From: Candidatus Daviesbacteria bacterium
GTDB taxonomy: Bacteria; Patescibacteriota; Microgenomatia; Daviesbacterales; UBA10151
Assembly: GCA_030648645.1 (NCBI GenBank)
Contig: JAUSHL010000014.1
Coordinates: 1 to 34,522, forward strand
Direction of reading: 5' to 3'
DNA length: 34,522 bases
Shown: one piece after another, positions 27,142 to 34,158 of the stretch
Layout of the letters: each line of letters begins with the position of its first letter
How positions within the stretch are numbered: the stretch's first letter is position 1
The notes under the pieces: model-generated
Databases searched by the model: none
What the model was told of the DNA's origin: nothing
What the model saw: only the letters and a program-made list of their open reading frames with translations
Translations under genes and position numbers: made by a program

Positions 27142-27711
27142 ATGATTCAAAAAAGAATAATTGTAGTAATAATCGTCTTTCTAACTTTAAGTTTAGGGTT
27201 ACTTTGGTTGGGGTGGGAGGCAGGTAAAGAAAATACCAAGCAATTAATTCAATCATCTGATCCTACTCCAACCTTGGAAGCTGTAGATCCTGTTAATCAG
27301 GAAACTGGAGTGTTGGTCACCAAAGTTGTGGACGGGGACACTATTGAAATTCAAGGAGGACAAAAAATCCGATATGTGGGTATTGATACTCCGGAAACTG
27401 TTGATCCGAGGAGAGCTGTAGGTTGTTTTGGTAAAGAAGCTTCAAAAATAAATAAAGAGTTAGTAGAAGGAAAAGTAGTTATTTTAGAAAAGGATATTAC
27501 TAATGTTGATAAATATAATAGATTACTCAGATATGTTTATTTAAAACAATCAGACGGTACCCTACTTTTTGTAAATGATTATCTTGTCAGAGAAGGGTAT
27601 GCTAAAAATTATACTTATCCTCCTGATGTTAAATTTAATGAACAATTTAGGCAAGCAGAGATAGAAGCCAGAGAAGCAAATAAAGGACTATGGAATAAAT
27701 GTACAAGTTAG
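27142..27711 (+). CDS. Membrane-anchored thermonuclease (SNase) family protein
   Basis: 189 aa. An N-terminal membrane anchor or signal (IIVVIIVFLTLSLGLLWLGW) and a short Thr/Pro linker precede a staphylococcal-nuclease domain: VVDGDTIEI (Asp ligands), KIRYVGIDTPETVDP (Arg and calcium-binding Asp), FGKEASKINKELVEGKVV (catalytic Glu region) and DKYNRLLRYVYL (second Arg). It should degrade DNA or RNA outside the membrane, which fits nutrient scavenging or DNA uptake in small host-dependent bacteria. ATG 27142 is chosen; TTG 27136 would fit the leaderless spacing better. Probably the first gene of a run with the DUF192 gene. Confidence 0.92.
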   Translation: MIQKRIIVVIIVFLTLSLGLLWLGWEAGKENTKQLIQSSDPTPTLEAVDPVNQETGVLVTKVVDGDTIEIQGGQKIRYVGIDTPETVDPRRAVGCFGKEASKINKELVEGKVVILEKDITNVDKYNRLLRYVYLKQSDGTLLFVNDYLVREGYAKNYTYPPDVKFNEQFRQAEIEAREANKGLWNKCTS

Positions 27712-27739
27712 GGTAATCTAAATAGAGGTATCTAAATAT

Positions 27740-28234
27740 ATGAAGAAATTTGGAATTCAAATGATATTTCTAGTTATTATCATTTTAGGAGGTTTATATT
27801 TGACAATGAATCAAAGTATTTGGCAATCTTATTTACCAGGTGGAGTAATAAATCCCCCTACTAATCAAATTAAAATAGGCGATGTTTTATTAAATATAGA
27901 AATTGCTGATAATCAGGCCGAACGGAGTAGGGGATTGAGTGGGAGAGAAAAATTAGCAACTTCTTCCGGCATGCTTTTTATATTTGATACTCCCAAGCAA
28001 TATCAATTCTGGATGAAAGGAATGAAATTTCCTTTGGATATGATTTTTGTTAAAGAAGGTAAAGTGGTAGATTTATTGAATAACGTACCAATTCCGGATC
28101 CGACAATGAAAGATGATAATTTACCAAGATATCAATCAACAGTACCGATAGATATGTTACTTGAAACAAATGCGGGTTTTACCGAGGCAAATAATATTAA
28201 GATCGGAGATAGTCTTTTTACAATAACAAAATGA
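27740..28234 (+). CDS. DUF192 family exported protein
   Basis: 164 aa. An N-terminal membrane anchor (IQMIFLVIIILGGLYLTM) is followed by a DUF192 domain: IEIADNQAERSRGLSGREKLATSSGMLFIFDTPKQYQFWMKGMKFPLDMIFVKEGKVVDLLNNVPIPDP. The R-x-x-GL-x-G-R, GMLF and FWMK-x-M-x-x-PLD blocks are all present. The family has no settled function. A weak GAGGT lies 11 nt upstream. Its stop overlaps the next ATG (ATGA). Confidence 0.92.
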   Translation: MKKFGIQMIFLVIIILGGLYLTMNQSIWQSYLPGGVINPPTNQIKIGDVLLNIEIADNQAERSRGLSGREKLATSSGMLFIFDTPKQYQFWMKGMKFPLDMIFVKEGKVVDLLNNVPIPDPTMKDDNLPRYQSTVPIDMLLETNAGFTEANNIKIGDSLFTITK

Positions 28235-29685
28235 TAATTCTGCCCATTAAATATATTGTTGAAGAAGATCAGGCACTATTTGGATCCAATCTTTTTAATT
28301 TAGGTAAACTAGAAAGATTAGATTTTCCGGTGCTGAATGGATTGGCAATCAGTGCACCTGAAATTATTTTACAAACCATTGTAAAACATTTGGAAACTTC
28401 TAAATCTCAAATTTTAGAACAAAGTTTGGAAATAATAAAAAAAGAAATAAATAAAATTCCTCAACCGGAAGAATTAATAAAAGAATTAAAAAATTATATA
28501 AGTTTTTATTTAAATGAAGATGTTGTTAAGGATAAAGAAAAATTATGGCAAAAACTTTTACAAATTTGGTTTGAAGAAATAAAAAATCATTTTCTTAAAA
28601 ATGGTTTTTCTCCACGGATTAATGAACTAAAAGCCCAAAGTATATTTTTTCTTAATGATAAATTTATTTTAATAAAAGCATTTTATGATCCAAAAATTGA
28701 TGAAGTTTTAATTGATTCAAAAGAAAAATTAAATCCTGATATTTTGCATAAAGTTGATCAGTTAGTGCAGGATGCAAATAAAAAATTATTAATTCCTCAA
28801 ATTTATCAATTCCTATTAATTAAACATAATTTGGAATTAATAAGTATTTCTCCTTTTACTCAAACTTTAGCCTTATCGAATGAAGAAAATTTAATTATTC
28901 CCAAAAGTGAGCAAAAAATATTAGTAAAATCTGCAATTAAGCTTTTTCTTAATCTTTCTTCCGGTTATGCAGTGGGAGAAAATTTGGATGGGATTTTAAT
29001 TGAAGGAGAAAATATTTTAACTTTTGATGAAAGAGCTTTTAAACTGGCAGAGTCTGCTTTAACATTTCATAATAAACCGGTGATTTTTAAACTTCCTGAT
29101 GTAATCCAAGAAAAGGAAATTAGAGGAACACTCAGATTATTAAATCAAAAAAATTTACTAAAGGAAGCAGTTGAGGCTTTCTTTTTTGTCAGAGTGAAAA
29201 AAAGTCTTTTTAATTTAGAATTGGCTATACCCTTTTTAAGATCTTCAGAAGAATTGATGGAAATCAAAAGAGAACTTTTAAGTATGGGGCTTTCCAGAAA
29301 AGGATCATTAAAATTCTGGATGGAATTTAAAGTTCCGGAAAATTATATTAATTTGGAAAAATATATTGAGGTGGGTTTTGATGGAGCAATAATAGATTTA
29401 GATTTTTTACAAGAATCATTAGGCGGATATAATACAGAAGAAGGAGAATTTTATAAAAAACAAGTGCAGACTTTAGTTATATTTTTAGAACCAGCTTTTA
29501 AGATTTTCCATCAAAACAGAATTCCTGTACTGGTTAAAGGGAGTTTAAATTTATATCCTGATGTTTTGGAATTTTTAGTAGAAAAAGGTGTTTGGGGAGT
29601 GGTGGTAAATTCAGCGCTTGAGGCAGATTCAGTACCCGAACATCTTTCTTGGGCAGAAAAAAGAATGGTTATGAAAAGATTATAG
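28231..29685 (+). CDS. Divergent PEP-synthase-like protein lacking the phosphohistidine motif
   Basis: 484 aa. The N-terminus (EEDQALFGSNLFNLGKLERLDFPVLNGLAISAPEII) echoes the start of PEP synthase (GGKxANLGEL..FPVPPGFAIT). KKLLIPQIYQFLLIKHNLELISISPFTQTL matches the IEWAID-LYILQSRPVTT end of the ATP-grasp part. The C-terminal half is like the PEP-utilising TIM barrel: ELAIPFLRSSEELMEIKRELLSMGLSRKGSLKFWMEFKVPENY..LVEKGVWGVVVNS. The whole is much shorter than PEP synthase (about 800 aa), and I see no GGxTSHAA phosphohistidine loop and no catalytic Cys loop, so it is probably a pseudoenzyme. Translationally coupled to the DUF192 gene. Family link moderate, function unknown. Confidence 0.65.
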   Translation: MIILPIKYIVEEDQALFGSNLFNLGKLERLDFPVLNGLAISAPEIILQTIVKHLETSKSQILEQSLEIIKKEINKIPQPEELIKELKNYISFYLNEDVVKDKEKLWQKLLQIWFEEIKNHFLKNGFSPRINELKAQSIFFLNDKFILIKAFYDPKIDEVLIDSKEKLNPDILHKVDQLVQDANKKLLIPQIYQFLLIKHNLELISISPFTQTLALSNEENLIIPKSEQKILVKSAIKLFLNLSSGYAVGENLDGILIEGENILTFDERAFKLAESALTFHNKPVIFKLPDVIQEKEIRGTLRLLNQKNLLKEAVEAFFFVRVKKSLFNLELAIPFLRSSEELMEIKRELLSMGLSRKGSLKFWMEFKVPENYINLEKYIEVGFDGAIIDLDFLQESLGGYNTEEGEFYKKQVQTLVIFLEPAFKIFHQNRIPVLVKGSLNLYPDVLEFLVEKGVWGVVVNSALEADSVPEHLSWAEKRMVMKRL

Positions 29686-29690
29686 AAAAT

Positions 29691-29806
29691 TGTCATTCCT
29701 GCCCGCTTCGCCATAGCTTCAGCGAGGCGAGCGAAAGCAGGAATCCAGTGGATCCCGGATCATCAGCCAAAGGCTGATCGTCCTTTGGACGAAGTCCGGG
29801 ATGACA
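29691..29806. repeat. Composite repeat B+C before the rsmI stop
   Basis: Part B as at 7462, then a part C variant with matching changes in both arms (GATCCCGGATC.. and ..GTCCGGGATGACA instead of CGCA/TGCG). The two-sided change keeps the stem paired. It abuts the rsmI stop codon. Confidence 0.85.
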
Positions 29807-30487
29807 TTAATTTAGATTAAATAGTAGGATTATTTCTCCCTTAGCTGAAACCTTCTCAAAATCCTCCAGCCAGACATTAATTTTTTGTTTCATAACTGAT
29901 TGATGAATTTTGGTAAGTTCTCGAGCTAAGCAAACCTTAATATCTCCAAAAACTTCCAGCATATTTTCTAGAGTTCTAATTAATTTATGGGGGGCGACAA
30001 ATATTATATAAGTAGTGGATAGCGTCAAGCGGATAGCGTATAGTTCTTGTAATTGTTTAATTCTTTTGCCGGGTTTTTCCGGTAAATAACCTAAAAATAA
30101 AAATTTATCCGGTGGAAGACCGGATAAAGTTAAAGCTGTGATTACTGATGAAGGACCCGGTAATGAATCTACTTCCAATCCTTGCTCCAAACAGGATCTG
30201 ATTAATTTATATCCGGGATCGGAAATAAGTGGTGTGCCTCCATCAGAAACCAAACATAAATTTTCTCCATTTATAAGCCTTTGGATTATTTGAGGATATA
30301 CTCTATTTTCATTAAAGTTATTTAAGATAATAAAAGGATGTTTGATCTCGTAAGTATTTAATAAGATACTAGTTCTTCTTGAATCTTCACAAATAATTGC
30401 ATCGGAGTTTTGCAGAGCCTCAATTGCCCTCAAAGTGATATCTTTTAAATTCCCAATGGGGGTTGCAATAATAGATAGTTTTCCCAT
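29807..30487 (-). CDS. rsmI: 16S rRNA (cytidine-2'-O)-methyltransferase RsmI
   Basis: SAM-dependent methylation of C1402 in 16S rRNA. The tetrapyrrole-methylase fold shows LSIIATPIGNLKDITLRAIEAL (about 4-25), CEDSRRTSILLN, NENRVYPQIIQRLINGENLCLVSDGGTPLISDPG and SLPGPSSVITALTLSGLPPDKFLFLGYLPEK. 226 aa; the C-terminal part beyond ELTKIHQ is short but complete for the core family. A small GCTATCCGCTTGACGCTATC repeat encodes part of LYAIRLTLSTT, which slightly lengthens the loop before the VAPHK (usually ESPHR) motif. Divergent from dedA with an 11-bp gap. Confidence 0.95.
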   Translation of the reverse strand: MGKLSIIATPIGNLKDITLRAIEALQNSDAIICEDSRRTSILLNTYEIKHPFIILNNFNENRVYPQIIQRLINGENLCLVSDGGTPLISDPGYKLIRSCLEQGLEVDSLPGPSSVITALTLSGLPPDKFLFLGYLPEKPGKRIKQLQELYAIRLTLSTTYIIFVAPHKLIRTLENMLEVFGDIKVCLARELTKIHQSVMKQKINVWLEDFEKVSAKGEIILLFNLN

Positions 30488-30492
30488 AAAAT
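30463..30492 (+). promoter_or_regulatory. Promoter of the dedA gene
   Basis: TTGCAA (30463-30468), 18-nt spacer, TAAAAT (30487-30492), 6 nt to the ATG; it lies in the 5' end of the divergent rsmI. Confidence 0.55.
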
Positions 30493-30498
30493 AGTTAA

Positions 30499-31143
30499 AT
30501 GGATATTTTAACCCAGTTTAGTAGTATTATACTGCATTTGGACAAATACATGGATGTTTTTGTTCAAACATTTGGGCTTTGGACTTACGTAATTTTATTT
30601 TTAATCATTTTTGCAGAAACCGGTCTGGTAATAGCCCCATTTTTACCGGGAGATTCCTTACTATTTACTGTAGGAGCATTATCTGCATTGGGATCATTAA
30701 ATATTTTAATTTCTTGGCTGATTTTTTTAACAGCTTCTATTTTGGGAGATACTGTCAATTATTGGATAGGACACTTTATAGGCCCCAAAGCCTTTGAAAT
30801 AAATCACCGATTATTTAGTAAAAAACATCTGGAAAGAACGCATGCCTTTTATGAGAAGCATGGTGGTAAGGTGATTATTCTAGCCAGATTTATACCTATC
30901 ATCAGAACATTTGCTCCTTTCGTGGCAGGGATTGGAAAAATGGAATATTCAAAATTCATTCTCTACAATATAGTGGGAGCGATTTTATGGACTACATTTT
31001 TTACTTTTGCAGGTTACTTTTTTGGAAATATTCCTGCAGTGAAGAAAAACTTTTCTTATGTCATCATCAGTATCATTTTCATTTCTATAATACCTATTTT
31101 AATTGATCTGATAAATAATTTTAGAAAAAGAAATTTAAAATAG
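30499..31143 (+). CDS. DedA family membrane protein
   Basis: 214-aa DedA/SNARE-associated family protein, now linked to lipid carrier flipping (some members recycle undecaprenyl phosphate or move phosphatidylethanolamine). FAETGLVIAPFLPGDSLLFTVGALSALG (about 36-63) with the E and PGD, and FYEKHGGKVIILARFIPIIRTFAPFVAGIGKMEYSKFILYNIVGAILW (about 114-160) with the R-x-x-P-x-x-R motif, are diagnostic. Four or five membrane segments. Leaderless start. Confidence 0.95.
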   Translation: MDILTQFSSIILHLDKYMDVFVQTFGLWTYVILFLIIFAETGLVIAPFLPGDSLLFTVGALSALGSLNILISWLIFLTASILGDTVNYWIGHFIGPKAFEINHRLFSKKHLERTHAFYEKHGGKVIILARFIPIIRTFAPFVAGIGKMEYSKFILYNIVGAILWTTFFTFAGYFFGNIPAVKKNFSYVIISIIFISIIPILIDLINNFRKRNLK

Positions 31144-31157
31144 CGAAATTGTCTTAA

Positions 31158-31230
31158 TGTCATTCCCGCGAACGCGGGAATCTATATCAATAATTATTTG
31201 TATGGATTCCGTGTCGAGCACGGAATGACA
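31158..31230. repeat. Repeat between dedA and lexA
   Basis: TGTCATTCCCGCGAACGCGGGAATC and GGATTCCGTGTCGAGCACGGAATGACA: two inverted repeats set tail to tail around an AT-rich middle. It can terminate or protect both convergent transcripts. Confidence 0.75.
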
Positions 31231-31242
31231 ATGTGAAACTCA

Positions 31243-31857
31243 TTAGAATCTTCTGATTACTCCCACGCATTTACCCTGAATTTTAACATTGGTAGCATAA
31301 ATTGGTTCCATTGCAGCATTGGCTGGTTCTAATCTAATTCTATTGGTTTCCCGGAAAAATCTTTTTAAAGTTGCCAAACCGGTATCTAATAGTGCAACAA
31401 TAATATCCCCATCATTGGCAGTAACCTGCTCTTCAATAATGACAAAATCACCATCCAGAATCCCATCTTCAATCATGGAATCACCTTTAACCTGTAAAAC
31501 ATAAGATCTTTTTTTACCGGAAAGCATATGGGTGGGCACATTAACAGTGGCATCCGGATCGGTGTAAGGCATAATTGGTTGACCGGCGGCAATAAAACCC
31601 AGAAGTGGAATTTCAATTCCTTTTAAAGCCTGAGAAATTTGTCTGTCCAGAACCTCAATACCACGAACTGCTCCTTCAAATTTCTTGATTACACCTTTAG
31701 TAACTAAAGCCTGTAAATGTTCATGAACTGTGGCGAGTGAGGAAACTCCAATACTTTCAGCAATTTCAGCCAAAGTTGGGGAGTATCCATATTTATCAAT
31801 ATATTGTTTGATAAAATCTAATATTTGTTTTTGTCTTTTGTATAATGTTACAGGCAT
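31243..31857 (-). CDS. lexA: SOS repressor LexA
   Basis: Transcriptional repressor of the SOS response, inactivated by RecA-stimulated self-cleavage. The winged-helix domain (about 1-65; QKQILDFIKQYIDKYGYSPTLAEIAESIGVSSLATVHEHLQALVTKG) is followed by the cleavage site Ala91-Gly92 in GFIAAGQPI, catalytic Ser127 in VKGDSMIEDGI and Lys165 in LATLKRFFRE. 204 aa, normal. Divergent from uvrB, a classical SOS gene, so shared control is likely. The -10 TAAATA is 6 nt before the ATG. Confidence 0.96.
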   Translation of the reverse strand: MPVTLYKRQKQILDFIKQYIDKYGYSPTLAEIAESIGVSSLATVHEHLQALVTKGVIKKFEGAVRGIEVLDRQISQALKGIEIPLLGFIAAGQPIMPYTDPDATVNVPTHMLSGKKRSYVLQVKGDSMIEDGILDGDFVIIEEQVTANDGDIIVALLDTGLATLKRFFRETNRIRLEPANAAMEPIYATNVKIQGKCVGVIRRF

Positions 31858-31863
31858 TTTGTT

Positions 31864-31869
31864 TATTTA
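31864..31869 (-). promoter_or_regulatory. -10 box of lexA
   Basis: TAAATA on the minus strand, 6 nt before the ATG. Fits the leaderless pattern. Confidence 0.45.
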
Positions 31870-31900
31870 CCCTGAGTCCTGAGTTTATCGAAGGATCGAA

Positions 31901-31940
31901 GGGTTTGTATTTCCTTTGTCTTAATTAGATTACCAAACCC
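31901..31940. promoter_or_regulatory. Inverted repeat between lexA and uvrB
   Basis: GGGTTTG and CAAACCC arms 26 nt apart, followed by ACCCGAACATG. The CGAACAT half resembles half of a Gram-positive LexA box (CGAACN4GTTCG), but the second half is missing. Candidate regulatory site only. Confidence 0.3.
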
Positions 31941-31978
31941 AACCCGAACATGTCAACTGGGTCAAAGTGGATCATCTA

Positions 31979-31987
31979 TGTTAAAAT
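31979..31987 (+). promoter_or_regulatory. Extended -10 of uvrB
   Basis: TGT-TAAAAT, 8 nt before the uvrB ATG at 31996. Confidence 0.5.
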
Positions 31988-31995
31988 GAGATGTC

Positions 31996-34125
31996 ATGGC
32001 AAAATTCAAGATAGTCTCAGACTTTAAGCAAAGCTTGAAATTCTCGCTTTGCTCGAATTATAAACCCACCGGTGACCAACCACAGGCAATTGAAAAACTA
32101 GTTAAAGGTTTAAACAGTGGGAAAAAACACCAAGTTTTACTTGGAGTAACAGGCAGTGGTAAAACTTTTACTATGGCAGAGGTGATCCAGAAAGTCCAAA
32201 GACCTACTCTAATAATTTCCCATAATAAAACTTTGGCCGGACAATTAGCACAGGAATTTAAATCATTATTTCCTAATAATGCTGTAGAATATTTTGTATC
32301 TTATTATGATTATTATCAGCCGGAAGCCTATATTCCATCTTCTGATACATATATTGAAAAAGAAACGCAAATTAATGAGGAAATTGAGAAACTCCGACTT
32401 TCTGCCACAGCTTCACTGCTTACCAGAAAAGATGTGATTGTGGTAGCTTCAGTTTCGGCAATTTATAACTTAGGTTCACCTTTAGAGTATGGTCAGGCTA
32501 TTTTAGAAATAAAAAAAGGCATGAAAACAACTCACAAACAAGTGCAGAAAATTTTGGTCAAAATGTATTATCAAAGAAATGATATTGAATTTAAAAGGGG
32601 AACCTTTAGGGTTAAAGGAGAAACAATTGATGTGTTTCCAGCCTATTTGGATAAAGGTTTTAGGTTACAGTTTACAGGAGACAGGGTGGAAAAGGTTTCA
32701 ACTTTTAATCCTATAACAGGAGATTTAACTGTGCTTGATCAAACCCAAATTATATATCCGGCAAAGCATTACATAACTCCTGAACAAAGAATGGAGCCAT
32801 CTTTAAAACAAATAGAAACAGATTTAGGATTTAGGATTAAAGTTTTGAAAAAACAAGGAAAACTTTTGGAGGCACAAAGACTGGAACAGAGAACCAATTA
32901 TGATTTGGAATCAATCAAACAATTTGGATATTGCAATGGTATTGAAAATTATTCCCGTTATTTTGATGGCAGAGAGCCAAATGACCCTCCTTATACTTTA
33001 ATGCATTATTTTTCTAAAGATTTTTTAATAATTTTGGATGAATCTCATATGACAATTCCGCAAATCAGAGGCATGTATGCAGGAGACAGATCCCGCAAGG
33101 AAACTTTAATTGATTTTGGTTTTAGATTACCTTCTGCTTTGGATAACAGACCTTTAAGATATGAAGAATTTATGAAATTAACAAACCAAATTATTTATAC
33201 TTCAGCCACACCAAATGATTATGAATTAAGTCTGGCTTGTTCGTCTGTCATTGCGAGCACTTCCATGTCATTGCGAGCGGAGCGAAGCAATCTCAGCGTA
33301 AACTCCGCGAAGCAATCTAGCACAGAGATTGCTTCGTCGAAGACTCCTCGTAATGACAAAAATCATGATGGAATTGTAGAACAATTAATCAGGCCAACCG
33401 GGCTTCTGGATCCGGAAATTTTTATAAGACCATCTGAAGGACAAATTTCTGACCTTATTAAGGAGATAGAATTAAGAATAAAGAATAAAGAAAGAACACT
33501 GGTTACTACTTTAACCAAGAAAAATGCTGAGGATTTATCTGATTATCTTAAAGAAAAAGGAATTAAGGTAACTTATTTGCATTCAGATATTGAAACTTTA
33601 AAAAGAAGTGATATTTTGGAATCTTTAAGGATGGGGGAGTTTGATGTAATTGTGGGAATTAATTTACTTCGGGAAGGATTGGATTTACCGGAGGTATCAC
33701 TGGTTGCAATTTTAGATGCTGACAAAGAAGGCTTTTTAAGAAGTAGGACTTCACTGATTCAAATCATGGGAAGGGCTGCAAGACACATAAATGGGCAGGT
33801 AATTATGTATGCAGACAATATAACCGGATCAATGAAAGAGGCAATTGATGAAGTAGCAAGAAGAAGAGAAACGCAGTTTGAATATAATAAAAAACACCAT
33901 ATTATTCCAAGATCAATTTCTAAACCATTAAGAGATAGATTAATTGAAAAAGTAGAGGAATTGGAAGAAAAATTAGGAAAAGATTTTTCGGTGGCAGATA
34001 TTCCGGCAAGTGAAAGAGAAAGAATAATCAAGAATCTAAAAGAACAAATGAAAGAATCTGCAGAACTGCTGGATTTTGAACAAGCAGCCAAACTCCGTGA
34101 TCAGATAAAAGAATTGAGCACTTGA
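31996..34125 (+). CDS. uvrB: UvrABC system protein B
   Basis: Damage-verifying helicase of nucleotide excision repair. Walker A GVTGSGKTFT, the beta-hairpin YYDYYQPEAYIPSSDTYIEKE, Walker B region ILDESHMT, TSATPNDYEL, LREGLDLPEVSLVAILDADKEGFLRS, QIMGRAARH and the C-terminal UVR domain (LKEQMKESAELLDFEQAAKLRDQIKEL), which contacts UvrC, are all present. At 709 aa it is about 40 residues longer than usual because of two repeat insertions: 11 residues at the N-terminus splitting FKIVSDF-YKPTGDQPQA, and about 38 residues right after TSATPNDYEL. Divergent from lexA. Confidence 0.97.
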   Translation: MAKFKIVSDFKQSLKFSLCSNYKPTGDQPQAIEKLVKGLNSGKKHQVLLGVTGSGKTFTMAEVIQKVQRPTLIISHNKTLAGQLAQEFKSLFPNNAVEYFVSYYDYYQPEAYIPSSDTYIEKETQINEEIEKLRLSATASLLTRKDVIVVASVSAIYNLGSPLEYGQAILEIKKGMKTTHKQVQKILVKMYYQRNDIEFKRGTFRVKGETIDVFPAYLDKGFRLQFTGDRVEKVSTFNPITGDLTVLDQTQIIYPAKHYITPEQRMEPSLKQIETDLGFRIKVLKKQGKLLEAQRLEQRTNYDLESIKQFGYCNGIENYSRYFDGREPNDPPYTLMHYFSKDFLIILDESHMTIPQIRGMYAGDRSRKETLIDFGFRLPSALDNRPLRYEEFMKLTNQIIYTSATPNDYELSLACSSVIASTSMSLRAERSNLSVNSAKQSSTEIASSKTPRNDKNHDGIVEQLIRPTGLLDPEIFIRPSEGQISDLIKEIELRIKNKERTLVTTLTKKNAEDLSDYLKEKGIKVTYLHSDIETLKRSDILESLRMGEFDVIVGINLLREGLDLPEVSLVAILDADKEGFLRSRTSLIQIMGRAARHINGQVIMYADNITGSMKEAIDEVARRRETQFEYNKKHHIIPRSISKPLRDRLIEKVEELEEKLGKDFSVADIPASERERIIKNLKEQMKESAELLDFEQAAKLRDQIKELST
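32028..32052. repeat. Repeat E fragment in the uvrB N-terminus
   Basis: GCAAAGC-TTGAAATTCTC-GCTTTGC, related to AGCAGAGCTTGAAA at 5600. Encodes KQSLKFSLCSN between two strictly conserved UvrB segments. Confidence 0.7.
33246..33358. repeat. Repeat A cluster inserted in frame in uvrB
   Basis: TGTCATTGCGAGCAC, a second TGTCATTGCGAGCGGAGCGAAGCAATCTC, a third GCGAAGCAATCT and an inverse AGATTGCTTCG..CTCGTAATGACA. 113 bp in total, no stop in the used frame. Confidence 0.8.
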
Positions 34126-34150
34126 TTTTGAACGAGATATGTTATAGGAT
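34122..34150 (+). promoter_or_regulatory. Promoter of the last gene
   Basis: TTGATT (34122-34127), 17-nt spacer, TAGGAT (34145-34150), 8 nt to ATG 34159. The -35 contains the uvrB stop TGA. Confidence 0.45.
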
Positions 34151-34158
34151 ACGTAATT

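Noticed and set aside
7462-31230. CRISPR array formed by the many similar repeats
   Set aside because: Copies are dispersed, in both orientations, with unequal spacing and no spacer pattern; no cas genes.
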